Assembly (NCBI RefSeq): GCF_000259075.1
Contig: NZ_AJKI01000026.1
Location: 1 to 64,000 of the forward strand
DNA length: 64,000 nt
Direction of reading: 5' to 3'
DNA from: Marinilabilia salmonicolor JCM 21150
GTDB taxonomy: Bacteria > Bacteroidota > Bacteroidia > Bacteroidales > Marinilabiliaceae
Program-made: the position numbers and the translations under genes
The notes under the pieces: model-generated
The model's database searches: none
Told to the model about the DNA's origin: nothing
Seen by the model: only the letters and a program-made list of their open reading frames with translations
Shown here: positions 8,742 to 17,787 of the stretch, piece by piece
How the letters are laid out: each line of letters opens with the position of its first letter
Position numbering within the stretch: the first letter of the stretch is position 1

Positions 8742-10955
8742 CTACCTAAGCTCAAACTTAATTTTGTCTTTAACCTCGGCTGATGAAGCCCCGACAAGAG
8801 CCTCAAACTCGCCGGATTCGGCAACCCACTCATGCGTATCTGCATCAAAAAAGCTTAAAGCAGATTTATCGATGGTAAAAGTGACTGATTTTGTCTCTCC
8901 GGGTTGCAATGAAACTTTTTTAAATGCTTTCAATTCCTTCGCAGGACGAGGCAACGAAGATTTCAAATCACTGATAAACAACTGCACAATCTCGGCTCCT
9001 TCCCGTTTACCGGTATTTGTAACATCTACCGAGAAAGTAAGCTTACCCTCCGGGATCATCACTTTTTTATCAGCAGATACTTTCCCATACTTGAAAGTAG
9101 TATAACTCAACCCATGACCAAAGCTAAAAAGTGGTTCAATATTTTCTTTTTCCTGCCATCTATATCCCACAAAGATGCCTTCATTATAATGAACTTGCCC
9201 GTCTTCTCCGGGGAATTCACCAATAGAATGAGCTGAATTATCTTCCAGTTTCACCGGGAAAGTAAAAGGCAACTTACCGGAAGGGTTGGCATCACCAACA
9301 AGAACGGACGCCAGGGCACTCCCGGTCTCAGATCCAAGGAACCATCCCTGCACAATAGCAGGCACTTCATCCACCCATGGCATAGCTACAGCGTTCCCCG
9401 AGATATTAACCACCACCAGCTTTTTATTGACATCCGCTAGTTTTCGAATCAATTCATCCTGGTAGTATGGCAAATCCAATCCCAGACGATCGGCTCCTTC
9501 ACTATCCTGATGCTGGCTCTTATTCAGACCTCCAACAAAAATCACCACGTCGGCATCCTGAGCAACCTCAAGGGCTTCTTTTGTCAATTCTTCCGGCGAT
9601 CGGTCGTCGGACAAGTTCTGACCGGTAACCACCCCGTTGTAACTTCCGCTGGCATCCCCCACATATCCTCGTGCATAAACGACCTCGGCTTTATCTCCAA
9701 CTCGGTTTCGCATGCCGTCCAAAGGAGAAATTTCATACAAAGCCTTCAGCGAAGAACTTCCTCCTCCCACAGTCATCATTTTAATGGCATTCTCACCGAT
9801 AACAGCAATTTTATCGGTTTTATTCAAGTCAATGGGCAATGTGTTTTTTTCATTTTTCAGTAACACAATTCCCTCTTCAGCAATTTTCCTTGCTGCTGCA
9901 GCATGCTCAGGGCTTCCCATTGACCCCCAGGGCTTGTTTCGGTTCATTGCAGTCCGGAAATTCAATCGCAAAACATTGCGAACTTTTTGATCCAGCTCTT
10001 CTGTTCCAACCTCTCCTTTTTTAATCAATTCCCGATAAGGATTGGCGAGATGATAATTGTCGTAAGAGTTGGTAGCTCCCATGGTCAGTCCGTCTGTCCA
10101 GGTACCGAATTCCAGGTCGAGTCCGTTTTTAATGGCCTCCATCGTATTGTGAACACCCCCCCAGTCGGAAACTACAGCTCCGTCAAAGCCCCACTCGTTG
10201 CGGAGAATTTCGACAAGGAGACGCTCATTGTGGCATCCCTGTTGATTTTGATACCGGTTATATGACCCCATAATGGCCCAGGCGCCTCCTTCCTGAACAG
10301 CAGCTTTAAAAGCAGGAAGATAAATTTCGTATAAAGCACGATCGTCCACATTCACATTAATGGTGTGACGATCTGTCTCCTGATTATTCAACGCATAGTG
10401 CTTTACACAGGCTGCTACACCATTTTGCTGAACCCCTTTAATGTAAGGAACGACCATTTGCGAAGCCAGGTAAGGATCTTCCCCCATATATTCGAAGTTA
10501 CGGCCATTGAGCGGAGAGCGATAGATATTAATTCCAGGTCCCAACAACACATCCTTTTCACGGTAACGGGCTTCCTCACCAATGGATTGTCCGTAAAGCA
10601 GAGACAAATCCTCGTTCCATGTTGAGGCCAGACATGTAAGCGCCGGAAATGCAATACAAGAGTCGTTGGTCCACCCTGCCTGCTCCCATTCATCCCAAAG
10701 AACCTCGGGACGAATACCATGAGGCCCGTCAGTCATCCATAGTTCCGGAATTCCCAGGCGGGCGACTCCGGGTGAGCTAAATTTTGATTGTGCATGGACA
10801 ATGGCAATTTTCTCGTCCAGCGTCATACGTGAAAGAGCATCTTCAACACGGTCTTCAATAGGTTTGGTGTCGTCAAGATAGATGGCCTTTTTCTCCTGAC
10901 TATTTGCAGCCATAGCAAATAGAAGCAAAAGAGATACCAATTTAATCGTTTTCAT
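8742..10955 (-). CDS. GH3 beta-glucosidase family protein
   Basis: This 737-residue protein begins with a cleavable signal peptide (ending AMAANSQ). The GH3 barrel covers about 30-330, with the KHYALNNQETDRH substrate motif and the nucleophile Asp in GAVVSDWGG; the C-terminal sandwich covers about 360-580, with a likely acid/base Glu in QDSEGADR; a fibronectin-like domain ends the protein (about 640-725). It resembles GH3 beta-glucosidases of the bglB type more than the downstream BglX-like gene, so the two enzymes are distinct rather than a recent duplication. Promoter of the pair should lie within 10956-11200. Confidence 0.88.
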   Translation of the reverse strand: MKTIKLVSLLLLFAMAANSQEKKAIYLDDTKPIEDRVEDALSRMTLDEKIAIVHAQSKFSSPGVARLGIPELWMTDGPHGIRPEVLWDEWEQAGWTNDSCIAFPALTCLASTWNEDLSLLYGQSIGEEARYREKDVLLGPGINIYRSPLNGRNFEYMGEDPYLASQMVVPYIKGVQQNGVAACVKHYALNNQETDRHTINVNVDDRALYEIYLPAFKAAVQEGGAWAIMGSYNRYQNQQGCHNERLLVEILRNEWGFDGAVVSDWGGVHNTMEAIKNGLDLEFGTWTDGLTMGATNSYDNYHLANPYRELIKKGEVGTEELDQKVRNVLRLNFRTAMNRNKPWGSMGSPEHAAAARKIAEEGIVLLKNEKNTLPIDLNKTDKIAVIGENAIKMMTVGGGSSSLKALYEISPLDGMRNRVGDKAEVVYARGYVGDASGSYNGVVTGQNLSDDRSPEELTKEALEVAQDADVVIFVGGLNKSQHQDSEGADRLGLDLPYYQDELIRKLADVNKKLVVVNISGNAVAMPWVDEVPAIVQGWFLGSETGSALASVLVGDANPSGKLPFTFPVKLEDNSAHSIGEFPGEDGQVHYNEGIFVGYRWQEKENIEPLFSFGHGLSYTTFKYGKVSADKKVMIPEGKLTFSVDVTNTGKREGAEIVQLFISDLKSSLPRPAKELKAFKKVSLQPGETKSVTFTIDKSALSFFDADTHEWVAESGEFEALVGASSAEVKDKIKFELR

Positions 10956-11222
10956 AGTAGTTTTTATTTGTTTGTGTTTTAGAGTTTGGCAAGATAAAGG
11001 GAAATGTACAAAGAAAAATAATGCGCGTATAAAAAGTAGTTATTCATAAAGATTTGATTGATCCCAAACCTACTTCAAATGCGACAGAAACCTTGTTTTT
11101 AAACGTTTTATAAATTATCAGAAGAGAAAAATCAGCTCGTGAAAAAGTAGAAAAAATAGAGTTCAAAACAGCAATACAATAGTACTTTCATCATTAAAAA
11201 CAACAAATTTACAAAAACCATA

Positions 11223-12569
11223 CTACCGATTCATCTTCTTTTTTCGAGCACTTTTCAAGGTAGAACCCCTCTCAATAGAAGGATCGATATCTCCCTTGGA
11301 AATATCGATCCTTTGAGAACTGTAAATCCCCGAATGCCCACTGAAGTAATACGCGACAAAAGAAGCTACGGCAAAATAAAGAATATGTTCACCTCCAAAC
11401 AATTCCACACCCATAATGGTGCAAGCCATTGGGGTGTTGGTAGCCCCGGCAAAAACCGCAATAAAACCAATCGCAGCAAATAACGGGACAGGATTGCCCG
11501 TGATCATAGCAATGGAATTACCCAGAGTGGCCCCGATGAAAAACAAAGGAGTCACTTCTCCCCCCTTAAATCCGGTACTCAGGGTAATTGCTGTCAGCAA
11601 TAGTTTCCAAAACCAACTGAATGTATCGGCTCCTCCGATTTTAAAGGAATTTACAATGGAAACTCCATCCCCGTCGGGAGAATAAACGCCCAATCCCAGA
11701 TAGTCGCGCGTCCCTAACAAAAATGAGATTCCTAAAACCAGTGCTGCTCCAATCACGGGTATTAGGAATTTTTGTTGAATATACTTATTGGCAAAATGCT
11801 TGATTTGATGCGATAACTCGGAAAATCCAAAACTTGCCAATCCGAAAAAGATACCCGCCAGTATCACCCATAATAACAGCGATAAATCAAAATGTAAAAA
11901 AGAAGTTCCTGAAGTAACGGCCTCATGGAAATCAATTTGATAATGCGTATGTGTGATTCCATAAGCTGTACAGACGATATGCGACATCACCGAAGCAAAG
12001 AAAGCAGGTAACAATGCATCGTACTTGATACGTCCAATAGCCATAACCTCCAGGGCAAAAATAGTTCCGGCAACAGGAGTTCCAAACACCCCGCCAAAAC
12101 CCGCGGCCATCCCTGAGATCAACAAAATCCTGAAATCACCCTGATTCAATTTAAAGATCTTTCCCAACCAGTGAGCCATACTCCCACCAATCTGAATGGC
12201 TGTACCCTCACGGCCGGCCGATCCGCCAAACAAGTGAGTTACAACCGTCGTTATCAGCACAAAGGGAGCCATTCGCACGGGAATTCCACCTCCCGGTTTG
12301 TGAATCTCATCCATCACCAGATTGTTTCCGGCTTCAGCATTCTTCCCTTTAAACCGATAAAGTGCGACGATTAAGATCCCGGCAACAGGCAACAGGTAAA
12401 TCAGCCATCCGTTTTCCCATCGCAAATGAGTCGCTTTTTCAAGTAAGAAAAGAAACAAGGCCACCAGAGAACCTGAGGCAAGAGCAACCGGAATTGTCAG
12501 TAAGAACCACTTGACAACGTATTTTAGTATATTAAACTGATCAAATGATTGCTGGATTTTTTTTATCAT
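11223..12569 (-). CDS. CLC anion transporter, possibly fluoride-type
   Basis: This 448-residue membrane protein has the CLC fold with about ten or more hydrophobic helices. The gating Glu lies in [15 protein letters not shown], where the usual GREGP is GREGT. The position of the internal proton Glu seems to be Val (FALEVMA), and the GSGIP selectivity segment is replaced by a [10 protein letters not shown] stretch. From what I know of the family, GREGT and loss of the internal Glu mark the CLC-F fluoride/proton antiporters. No fluoride (crcB) riboswitch is seen upstream. An ordinary chloride channel is the alternative. It lies 123 bp downstream of the arsenite exporter, behind a terminator. 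Confidence 0.8.
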   Translation of the reverse strand: MIKKIQQSFDQFNILKYVVKWFLLTIPVALASGSLVALFLFLLEKATHLRWENGWLIYLLPVAGILIVALYRFKGKNAEAGNNLVMDEIHKPGGGIPVRMAPFVLITTVVTHLFGGSAGREGTAIQIGGSMAHWLGKIFKLNQGDFRILLISGMAAGFGGVFGTPVAGTIFALEVMAIGRIKYDALLPAFFASVMSHIVCTAYGITHTHYQIDFHEAVTSGTSFLHFDLSLLLWVILAGIFFGLASFGFSELSHQIKHFANKYIQQKFLIPVIGAALVLGISFLLGTRDYLGLGVYSPDGDGVSIVNSFKIGGADTFSWFWKLLLTAITLSTGFKGGEVTPLFFIGATLGNSIAMITGNPVPLFAAIGFIAVFAGATNTPMACTIMGVELFGGEHILYFAVASFVAYYFSGHSGIYSSQRIDISKGDIDPSIERGSTLKSARKKKMNR

Positions 12570-12624
12570 TTTCTATTTCTGAGCGATAAATCTCAAAATA
12601 ATACATCAATTCAACAAAAGTAAT

Positions 12625-12664
12625 GAAAAAAGCGCCAACCAAACGATGAATTGCTTTGCGCTTT
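12625..12664 (-). terminator. Terminator after the ACR3 gene
   Basis: On the minus strand AAAGCGC and GCGCTTT form a stem followed by TTTTTT. It separates the arsenite exporter gene from the CLC gene, so the latter probably has its own promoter. Confidence 0.6.
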
Positions 12665-12692
12665 CCGGCTATATTATAATCTTACACTTTGG

Positions 12693-13724
12693 TTAATATT
12701 TCCACTTATTCGCCAGTGCAACTAACGACAACATCACCGGGACTTCAACCAGTACCCCTACCACAGTTACAAGTGCTGCGGGCGATTGCAACCCAAAAAG
12801 TGAAATAGCCACAGCCACCGCAAGTTCAAAGAAGTTACTGGCCCCAATCATTGCTGCAGGAGAACATACCGGATGCGACAATTTCAGCCTCTTACCGGCA
12901 AACCAGGTGATGAAAAAAATAAAATAGGTCTGAATAACCAAAGGCACCGCCGCAAGAAGAATAATAAAGGGATTATTCAGAATGTTCTGCCCCTGAAAAG
13001 CGAAAAGTAACACCAGCGTAACCAGAAGAGCTACAATACTTACAGGTTTCAATTTCGGAAGAAAAACATTTTTAAACCATTCTTTTCCGTGACTCTTAAG
13101 CAGAATCTTTTGCGTAAGAACACCTGCAACAAGGGGAACTACAACAAAAATCAATACACTGGCCACCAATGTATCATAAGGAATGGAAATATTCGTGATA
13201 CCCAAAAGCAATCCGACAATGGGTACAAAAGCCACCAGTATAATCAAATCATTAATAGAAACCTGAACCAGCGTATAATTAGGATCCCCATTTGTAAGAT
13301 ACGACCAAACAAACACCATTGCTGTACAGGGTGCCGCTCCAAGAATTATGGCTCCTGAAATATACTCACCGGCCATTTCGGGTTCTATCCAGGCCTGATA
13401 AAGCTGAGAAAAGAACAACCAGGCAAAAAATGCCATGGTAAAAGGTTTGATAAGCCAGTTTACAACAAGTGTCAGCACGACTCCTTTGGGGCGCTTTCCG
13501 ATTTTTTTAATGCTTGAAAAATCAACCTGAAGCATCATCGGGTAAATCATCAGCCAGATGAGGATAGCAACCGGAATATTGACTTTGGCAATTTCCAGGC
13601 TGCTGATGATCTCGATGGAATCTCCGGCGAAATGACCAATACCTATTCCACCAAGTATGCCCAAGGCAACCCAAATGGTGAGATATTTTTCAAAAAATCC
13701 TATTTTTCGTTTTTGTGTACTCAT
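12693..13724 (-). CDS. acr3: ACR3-family arsenite efflux transporter
   Basis: This 343-residue protein has about ten membrane helices and the ACR3 signature [21 protein letters not shown] (the Cys in the fourth helix is essential in studied members). ACR3 extrudes As(III), driven by the membrane potential. Length fits (about 340-360). It is downstream of arsR-arsC-arsM on the same strand, but a family 2 palindromic element sits in the 310-bp gap, so it may be transcribed together with arsM through the element or separately. With ArsC making arsenite, this is the export arm of inorganic arsenic resistance. Confidence 0.92.
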   Translation of the reverse strand: MSTQKRKIGFFEKYLTIWVALGILGGIGIGHFAGDSIEIISSLEIAKVNIPVAILIWLMIYPMMLQVDFSSIKKIGKRPKGVVLTLVVNWLIKPFTMAFFAWLFFSQLYQAWIEPEMAGEYISGAIILGAAPCTAMVFVWSYLTNGDPNYTLVQVSINDLIILVAFVPIVGLLLGITNISIPYDTLVASVLIFVVVPLVAGVLTQKILLKSHGKEWFKNVFLPKLKPVSIVALLVTLVLLFAFQGQNILNNPFIILLAAVPLVIQTYFIFFITWFAGKRLKLSHPVCSPAAMIGASNFFELAVAVAISLFGLQSPAALVTVVGVLVEVPVMLSLVALANKWKY

Positions 13725-13786
13725 AACGTATAAATTTTACCCTATGCGCTAAAAAGCAAAGTTTTATTTCAGTTTTATCAACTTAA

Positions 13787-13980
13787 CCTGATTTATTGAC
13801 TTCGTCGATCTTCGATTCATGAATTATCGTTGTGAGATGTTCAAATATCAAGAAATACAAGTAACAGCAATCAAATTTGGCTTGAAAACAGTTCACTATT
13901 TCCTGCTTCAAATTTGATGAGGACACTTTTTTTCGCAAATAATTGGACATTGTAACAGGTAAATTTGTGAATTAATCAGG
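13787..13980. repeat. Family 2 palindromic element, copy A
   Basis: This 194-bp element starts CCTGATTTATT and ends AATTAATCAGG. Inside are ATGTTCAA and TTGGACAT near the two ends and a central hairpin with arms ATCAAATTT and AAATTTGAT. It carries about 20 extra bases near the left end compared with the two 174-bp copies at 17585 and 23687. It lies between arsM and the ACR3 gene. Confidence 0.75.
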
Positions 13981-14034
13981 TTTAATCATTCTGATTCAAA
14001 GCTGTGAGAGAGCTTTTCTTAAATTGACTGACAA

Positions 14035-14826
14035 TTACTTCTTTGCATACAGTGTAATGCTATAAATCCCGTTCTCTGATTGCTTAAATGCTTCAAGTTC
14101 CTTCGGACTGATATGATAAAGCAACGTTTCATCCGACAAAACAATTTCTTTCTCCTTCTGAACGGTTATTCCCGAAAATCCCTGCTTTTCAACAATGGAA
14201 ATATACTCCTCTTTATTAATGGCTCCGGATACACAACCGGCATACATCTCTGCATCCTTTTTCAGGCCTTCCGGCAACTTTCCTTTTATCACCACATCAG
14301 AAATGGAAAAGTGTCCCATGGGCTTGAGAACCCTGAATATCTCTGAGAAAGCTTTTTGCTTATCTGGTACCAGATTAAGCACACAGTTACTAATCACCAC
14401 ATCGAAAGAAGCATCAGGCAGTGGCATCTCTTCAATATCACCTTTCACAAATTCAATGTTCCTAAAGCCTGTTTTCTTTAAATTCTCATTGGCTTTATGA
14501 ATCATTTCATCCGTGAAATCCAGCCCGGTAACTTTTCCGTTATCTCCTGCCTGAGTTCTGGCCACGAAGCAGTCATTGCCGGCTCCACTGCCCAAATCCA
14601 GTACATGGTCTCCGTCTTTTATGCCTGCATATTCGGTTGGCAGACCACATCCAAGGCCAAGGTCTGCTTCTTTATTGTACCCCTCCTGTCCGGAATAATC
14701 ATCATTGAACACTGAATAATCGACATCCCCTTCACAACAACCAGTCTCACCACAACAGGAACCACCTTTTTGGGCTATCCTGCCATATTTATCCTGAACA
14801 ATCAACTTCAAATCTTGTGGATTCAT
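14035..14826 (-). CDS. arsM: Arsenite S-adenosylmethionine methyltransferase
   Basis: This 263-residue enzyme has the SAM-binding motif VLDLGSGAGND (about 73-83) and the Cys residues that bind As(III) in ArsM: GLGCGLP, ISNCVLNL and AGCVSGAI, with extra N-terminal cysteines in CCGETGCCEG. It would methylate arsenite to mono- and dimethylated species. The start ATG overlaps the stop of arsC by 4 bp (ATGA), so the two are translationally coupled. Methylated trivalent arsenic made here could be a substrate for the DUF318/ArsP-like permease further on. Some family members are annotated as MerR-linked methylases, but the full Cys set favours ArsM. Confidence 0.92.
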   Translation of the reverse strand: MNPQDLKLIVQDKYGRIAQKGGSCCGETGCCEGDVDYSVFNDDYSGQEGYNKEADLGLGCGLPTEYAGIKDGDHVLDLGSGAGNDCFVARTQAGDNGKVTGLDFTDEMIHKANENLKKTGFRNIEFVKGDIEEMPLPDASFDVVISNCVLNLVPDKQKAFSEIFRVLKPMGHFSISDVVIKGKLPEGLKKDAEMYAGCVSGAINKEEYISIVEKQGFSGITVQKEKEIVLSDETLLYHISPKELEAFKQSENGIYSITLYAKK

Positions 14827-15248
14827 AACTGCGGTTCTATTTCTTCTTTGTAAAACTTGTTAAAGGTCTCTTTTATCTCTTCACGAACACGAATAAATTC
14901 GCTCCTGATGAATTCATCGGTTCCTGTAGCATGAGACGGGTCATCAAAGCCCATGTGCAGGCGATGCTCCACTTTTCCCATGAAAACAGGACAGTTCTCG
15001 TTGGCTCCTCCACAAACAGTGATCACGTAATCCCATTCATCTCCCAAATATTTCTCCACAGAATCAGAAGTATGGTGACTTATGTCAATACCAATCTCTT
15101 TCATTGCTTTCACTGCATTGGCATTGAGCTTACCCGAAGCTTCTGTACCTGCAGAACGTACATATAAATCTTTATTAAAGGATTGCATAAAGCCGTGTGC
15201 CATTTGGCTGCGACAACTGTTTCCGGTACATAAAATAAGAATTTTCAT
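14823..15248 (-). CDS. arsC: Arsenate reductase, thioredoxin-coupled
   Basis: This 141-residue protein has the low-molecular-weight phosphatase-type loop CTGNSCRSQMA near the N-terminus and the resolving cysteine pair in VCGGANENCP, as in the S. aureus/B. subtilis ArsC type that uses thioredoxin. It reduces As(V) to As(III). It is first after arsR (92-bp gap) and overlaps arsM by 4 bp. The two Cys of CGGANENC distinguish it from plain tyrosine phosphatases. Confidence 0.92.
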   Translation of the reverse strand: MKILILCTGNSCRSQMAHGFMQSFNKDLYVRSAGTEASGKLNANAVKAMKEIGIDISHHTSDSVEKYLGDEWDYVITVCGGANENCPVFMGKVEHRLHMGFDDPSHATGTDEFIRSEFIRVREEIKETFNKFYKEEIEPQL

Positions 15249-15340
15249 ATTTCTTCTGTTTTATTTTTATACATGAAATTAAAAAACGAGAAGGGATAAA
15301 AAATGGGACTAAAAAAAAAGATTCGGTCCAAAAATAAGAA

Positions 15341-15673
15341 TCACCCACACTTCAAATTGTCCACATCTATCTCTTTCAAAAATGCCTCACTCATTTCTTT
15401 CAACTTCTTCACTTTTTCAGGATTCAGACAGTAATTAGTATGCTTACCATTCACATGTCCCTGAATAAGTCCGGCCTTCTTCAATTCCGACAGATGTTGA
15501 TTGACAGTGGTTCGACTAAGTGGCAATTCTTCCGATATATCTCCGGTGATGCACACTTTGGTTTCGGCAAGATAACCCAATATCTGAAGGCGCGCGGGAT
15601 GCCCCAAAGCCTTATACAGGAGGGCTGCATCCTGTAAATCAGCATCAAACAATGTGCTTTTTGCAAGTACCAT
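15341..15673 (-). CDS. arsR: ArsR-family arsenic repressor
   Basis: This 110-residue winged-helix protein has the ArsR core ALGHPARLQILGYL, the recognition helix LSRTTVNQHLSELKKAGLI and a wing with HTNYCL. Cysteines near TKVCITGD and at the C-terminus (NLKC) plus the wing Cys could bind As(III); the classic ELCVCDL motif is absent, so the site is arranged differently. It leads the arsC-arsM-(acr3) genes. Two dyads with GACGTA-type arms lie 13-58 bases upstream of its start (15686-15731) and should be its operators. Confidence 0.9.
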   Translation of the reverse strand: MVLAKSTLFDADLQDAALLYKALGHPARLQILGYLAETKVCITGDISEELPLSRTTVNQHLSELKKAGLIQGHVNGKHTNYCLNPEKVKKLKEMSEAFLKEIDVDNLKCG

Positions 15674-15685
15674 AACTCAAGTATT

Positions 15686-15703
15686 TGACGCAAATATACG
15701 TCA
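15686..15703. promoter_or_regulatory. ArsR operator dyad 1
   Basis: TGACG-CAAATATA-CGTCA is an 18-bp inverted repeat 13 bases upstream of arsR. It shares the TGACG/CGTCA arms with the dyad at 15716, and the dyad centres are 29 bases apart, about three helical turns, so two dimers would bind one face. Autoregulation is inferred. Confidence 0.65.
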
Positions 15704-15715
15704 CATTTACAAACA

Positions 15716-15731
15716 GACGTAATTATACGTC
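15716..15731. promoter_or_regulatory. ArsR operator dyad 2
   Basis: GACGTAATTATACGTC is a 16-bp near-perfect palindrome upstream of dyad 1 and of arsR. Confidence 0.65.
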
Positions 15732-15769
15732 ATATTTTTTAAAATCATTCCATTAAATTGTTAGAAGAA

Positions 15770-15916
15770 TTATCTACGATGAGCGCAAGAACACGAAGCA
15801 GATTTATGGCTTGCGGCATATCGGGATGCTGTACAACCAGAAATAATCAAAACCAGACAAATCATTGCTAAGGGAAAGAATTTCCTACCGGTAATATGGC
15901 TGCCATAATTTCTCAT
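15770..15916 (-). CDS. Tiny Cys-rich lipoprotein, 48 aa
   Basis: I found this short ORF by reading the gap before arsR. It encodes about 16 N-terminal residues, a hydrophobic stretch FFPLAMICLVLIISGC that ends in a lipobox (Cys about residue 30), then a mature tail of only about 18 residues ending SASCSCAHRR. The Cys-Ser-Cys-Ala-His tail suggests metal binding. It starts 9 bases after the end of the HGEP-repeat lipoprotein gene, so they are probably cotranscribed. Function unknown; near arsR a role in metal handling at the membrane is a guess. A chance ORF is possible, but the lipobox placement is convincing. Confidence 0.5.
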   Translation of the reverse strand: MRNYGSHITGRKFFPLAMICLVLIISGCTASRYAASHKSASCSCAHRR

Positions 15917-15925
15917 ATCTTTCAA

Positions 15926-16510
15926 TTAAGGCAAAGGACTCCCAACTGCAATATCACATCTGTGCCATGGTTGACCGTGAGGAGGATTGATACGAGGTTT
16001 TTCTCCTGTTGCAGGAGCAGCGGAAGATGAACTTCGACGTAAATTCAGACGTTTGGCGTTTTCCACGGTTGGAGCCATGGGGTTATTTGCAAGATCTGTT
16101 GCAGTGGGTCTGGCCGGATGACTGGTTGTCCCGGCAGGAGAATTCAGCGGAGCGCCCACAGGAATATCGCACCGATGATTCGGCTCTCCATGAGGTGGAT
16201 TTAACATTACCTCAGATTCTTTTTTTGCAGTTTCCGATTCGGAATTCAGTGGAGCTCCCACCGGAATATCACAACGGTGATTCGGCTCACCATGAGGCGG
16301 GTTTAGCATTACTTCAGAGTTGCTTTCTTCTGCGATTTGCGGTTCAACCTCACCAAGACCAGCGCTCTCCGTTGAATCCACCTGTACTTCTGAATTTATA
16401 TTCTGATTCATTCCCTGTGGGGGAAATTCTTTGGTTTCTTTAGAATTTTGATTTGCCTGATTGCAGGATAAGAGGGAAAAAAATATTATTGCAATTAAGA
16501 TAATCTTCAT
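15926..16510 (-). CDS. Lipoprotein with NPPHGEPxHRCDIPVGAPL repeats
   Basis: This 194-residue protein has a lipoprotein signal (IIFFSLLSC, Cys 16), a Ser/Glu/Asn-rich linker and three copies of a 20-residue motif NPPHG(E/Q)PxHRCDI(P/A)VG(A/S)PL at about residues 69-88, 104-123 and 174-193. Each copy has two His and one Cys. Copies 1 and 2 are nearly identical in protein but differ at many synonymous sites, so they are old and under selection. I have seen this motif at the C-terminus of uncharacterised Bacteroidota proteins; its function is unknown to me. The His/Cys pattern suggests metal binding. It precedes the tiny lipoprotein and arsR. Confidence 0.75.
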   Translation of the reverse strand: MKIILIAIIFFSLLSCNQANQNSKETKEFPPQGMNQNINSEVQVDSTESAGLGEVEPQIAEESNSEVMLNPPHGEPNHRCDIPVGAPLNSESETAKKESEVMLNPPHGEPNHRCDIPVGAPLNSPAGTTSHPARPTATDLANNPMAPTVENAKRLNLRRSSSSAAPATGEKPRINPPHGQPWHRCDIAVGSPLP

Positions 16511-16641
16511 AAGTAAATTTTTTTTCGTTAAGTCTATTTTCCGGATACCAAACCAAAATGAACACTACTTATATTCGTCTCTTAATGTTTGCCGGAGTAA
16601 TCCCGGGAAAACAGAAAATCCATTGCGTGTGGCTATAATTA

Positions 16642-16825
16642 GTGCCCGTCTATAAAGTCCGGAAAGTTTGTAAAAAGTCATGTGCCAGGTCAGAAAGTGC
16701 CAATTGCAATGCCTGCCCCGATATCATCGGGGCTTTTCGAAGCCGCCAAATACCGAGTTTACTTGGGTAAACGAGCATTTTGGCGGCAGGCGTAACGATG
16801 CAAATGGTACTTCATGGACAAACAC
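16642..16825. repeat. Family 1 palindromic element, copy 2
   Basis: This 184-bp element runs from GTGCCCGTCTATAAAG to CATGGACAAACAC and is flanked by TAATTA at 16636-16641 and 16826-16831. It contains a long inner hairpin: GCCGCCAAATACCGAG and its near complement, closed by a TTGG loop, and a CCCCGAT/ATCGGGG stem. Confidence 0.8.
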
Positions 16826-16831
16826 TAATTA

Positions 16832-17251
16832 AGGGACTTAAATCCAGTCTTATTTCAACACCAAAAATGTCATAAAGTTTAAGCGAACAACAAAGAAATA
16901 ACTCCTGATGCTTAGTATTAAATATAATCCATATATTTGTTTTCCTATTTGGCAAATTAGCCAATTAGTTCATTTAGTATTCGACTCTGAATTGTTTAAA
17001 ACAACATTAAGACCTAAACCGGACAATTCGGAACCAAACAGGTAAAAGAAGGTTGAGACTGAGGCTGAGATGATACCAATCTTATGACCAAAGCCAAACC
17101 AACCAGCACCAAATGAATTTTAAAGCTGAAAAAAATCAAAACCACCGGAGTTCTTGAGGCAATAATTTTACAGAAAGTGGCAAATAAAATTTTGCCAAAA
17201 AAACACGAATTGTCAGGGTTAAGCCCCTAACAATTACAAAGCGAAAATATT
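16832..17251. promoter_or_regulatory. Upstream region of the ArsR-rhodanese-TauE unit
   Basis: No credible gene was found. It holds three dyads: TTGGC/GCCAA (16949-16964), TGGCAAA/TTTGCCA (17178-17197) and TTGTCAGGG/CCCCTAACAA (17210-17233). The last ends 18 bases before the ATG of the ArsR-family gene and is the best operator candidate. Confidence 0.4.
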
Positions 17252-17584
17252 ATGAACCAAGACATTGTTAACCAATATCAAAATGAAGCCGATATTTTTC
17301 GAGCTTTATCACACCCCACAAGACTTTTCATCCTTCAATCCATAAAAAAAAGGTCCTATTCCGTGTCACAACTTGCGGAAATGGTTGGAATTGACATATC
17401 TACCATGTCCAAACATCTGGATTTATTAAAAAGATATAAACTCATCAAAGGAACCAAAGAACGAAATACGGTTTATTATCAATTAACAATACCATGTTTG
17501 TTTGATTTTATAGGTTGCGCCAGGAAAATAACTGGTTGCCCGGATGAATGTAAAAAGGTTCAATGCAGTGCAAAAGAAATATAG
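17252..17584 (+). CDS. ArsR/SmtB-family regulator with Cys-rich tail
   Basis: This 110-residue regulator has the ArsR core RALSHPTRLFILQSI, recognition helix DISTMSKHLDLLKRYKLI and wing RNTVYYQL. Unlike the other two ArsR proteins nearby, its C-terminus holds five Cys (PCLFDFIGC, TGCPDEC, VQC). Followed by a rhodanese and a TauE/SafE permease, it is more likely a reactive-sulfur or metal sensor for those genes than an arsenic repressor. A family 2 palindromic element starts directly after its stop codon. Sensing mode is inferred from neighbours. Confidence 0.82.
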   Translation: MNQDIVNQYQNEADIFRALSHPTRLFILQSIKKRSYSVSQLAEMVGIDISTMSKHLDLLKRYKLIKGTKERNTVYYQLTIPCLFDFIGCARKITGCPDECKKVQCSAKEI

Positions 17585-17758
17585 CCTGGTCTATTCATAA
17601 GTTTTCGTCATGAGATGTTTAAATACCAATAAATACGGGTAACCGCAAAGAAAATTGATGAAGGGAATAATAATTTATTTTCAAGTCAATTTTATTGAGG
17701 ACGCCTGTATTTAGCCGGTAGTTGAACATTGTAATAGATAATTTATGAATAGTTCAGG
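17585..17758. repeat. Family 2 palindromic element, copy B
   Basis: This 174-bp element starts CCTGGTCTATTCAT right after the TAG of the ArsR-like gene and ends ATGAATAGTTCAGG. The central hairpin has arms AAAATTGA and TCAATTTT. It separates the regulator from the rhodanese gene. Confidence 0.75.
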
Positions 17759-17787
17759 ATAGAATCAAAAACCAAATTAAGATAAAA

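Noticed and set aside
12570-12640. Fluoride riboswitch before the CLC gene
   Set aside because: The conserved crcB motif pieces are not present in the upstream region.
16009-16443. 144-residue plus-strand ORF
   Set aside because: Antisense to the repeat lipoprotein, whose repeats make it look longer than chance.
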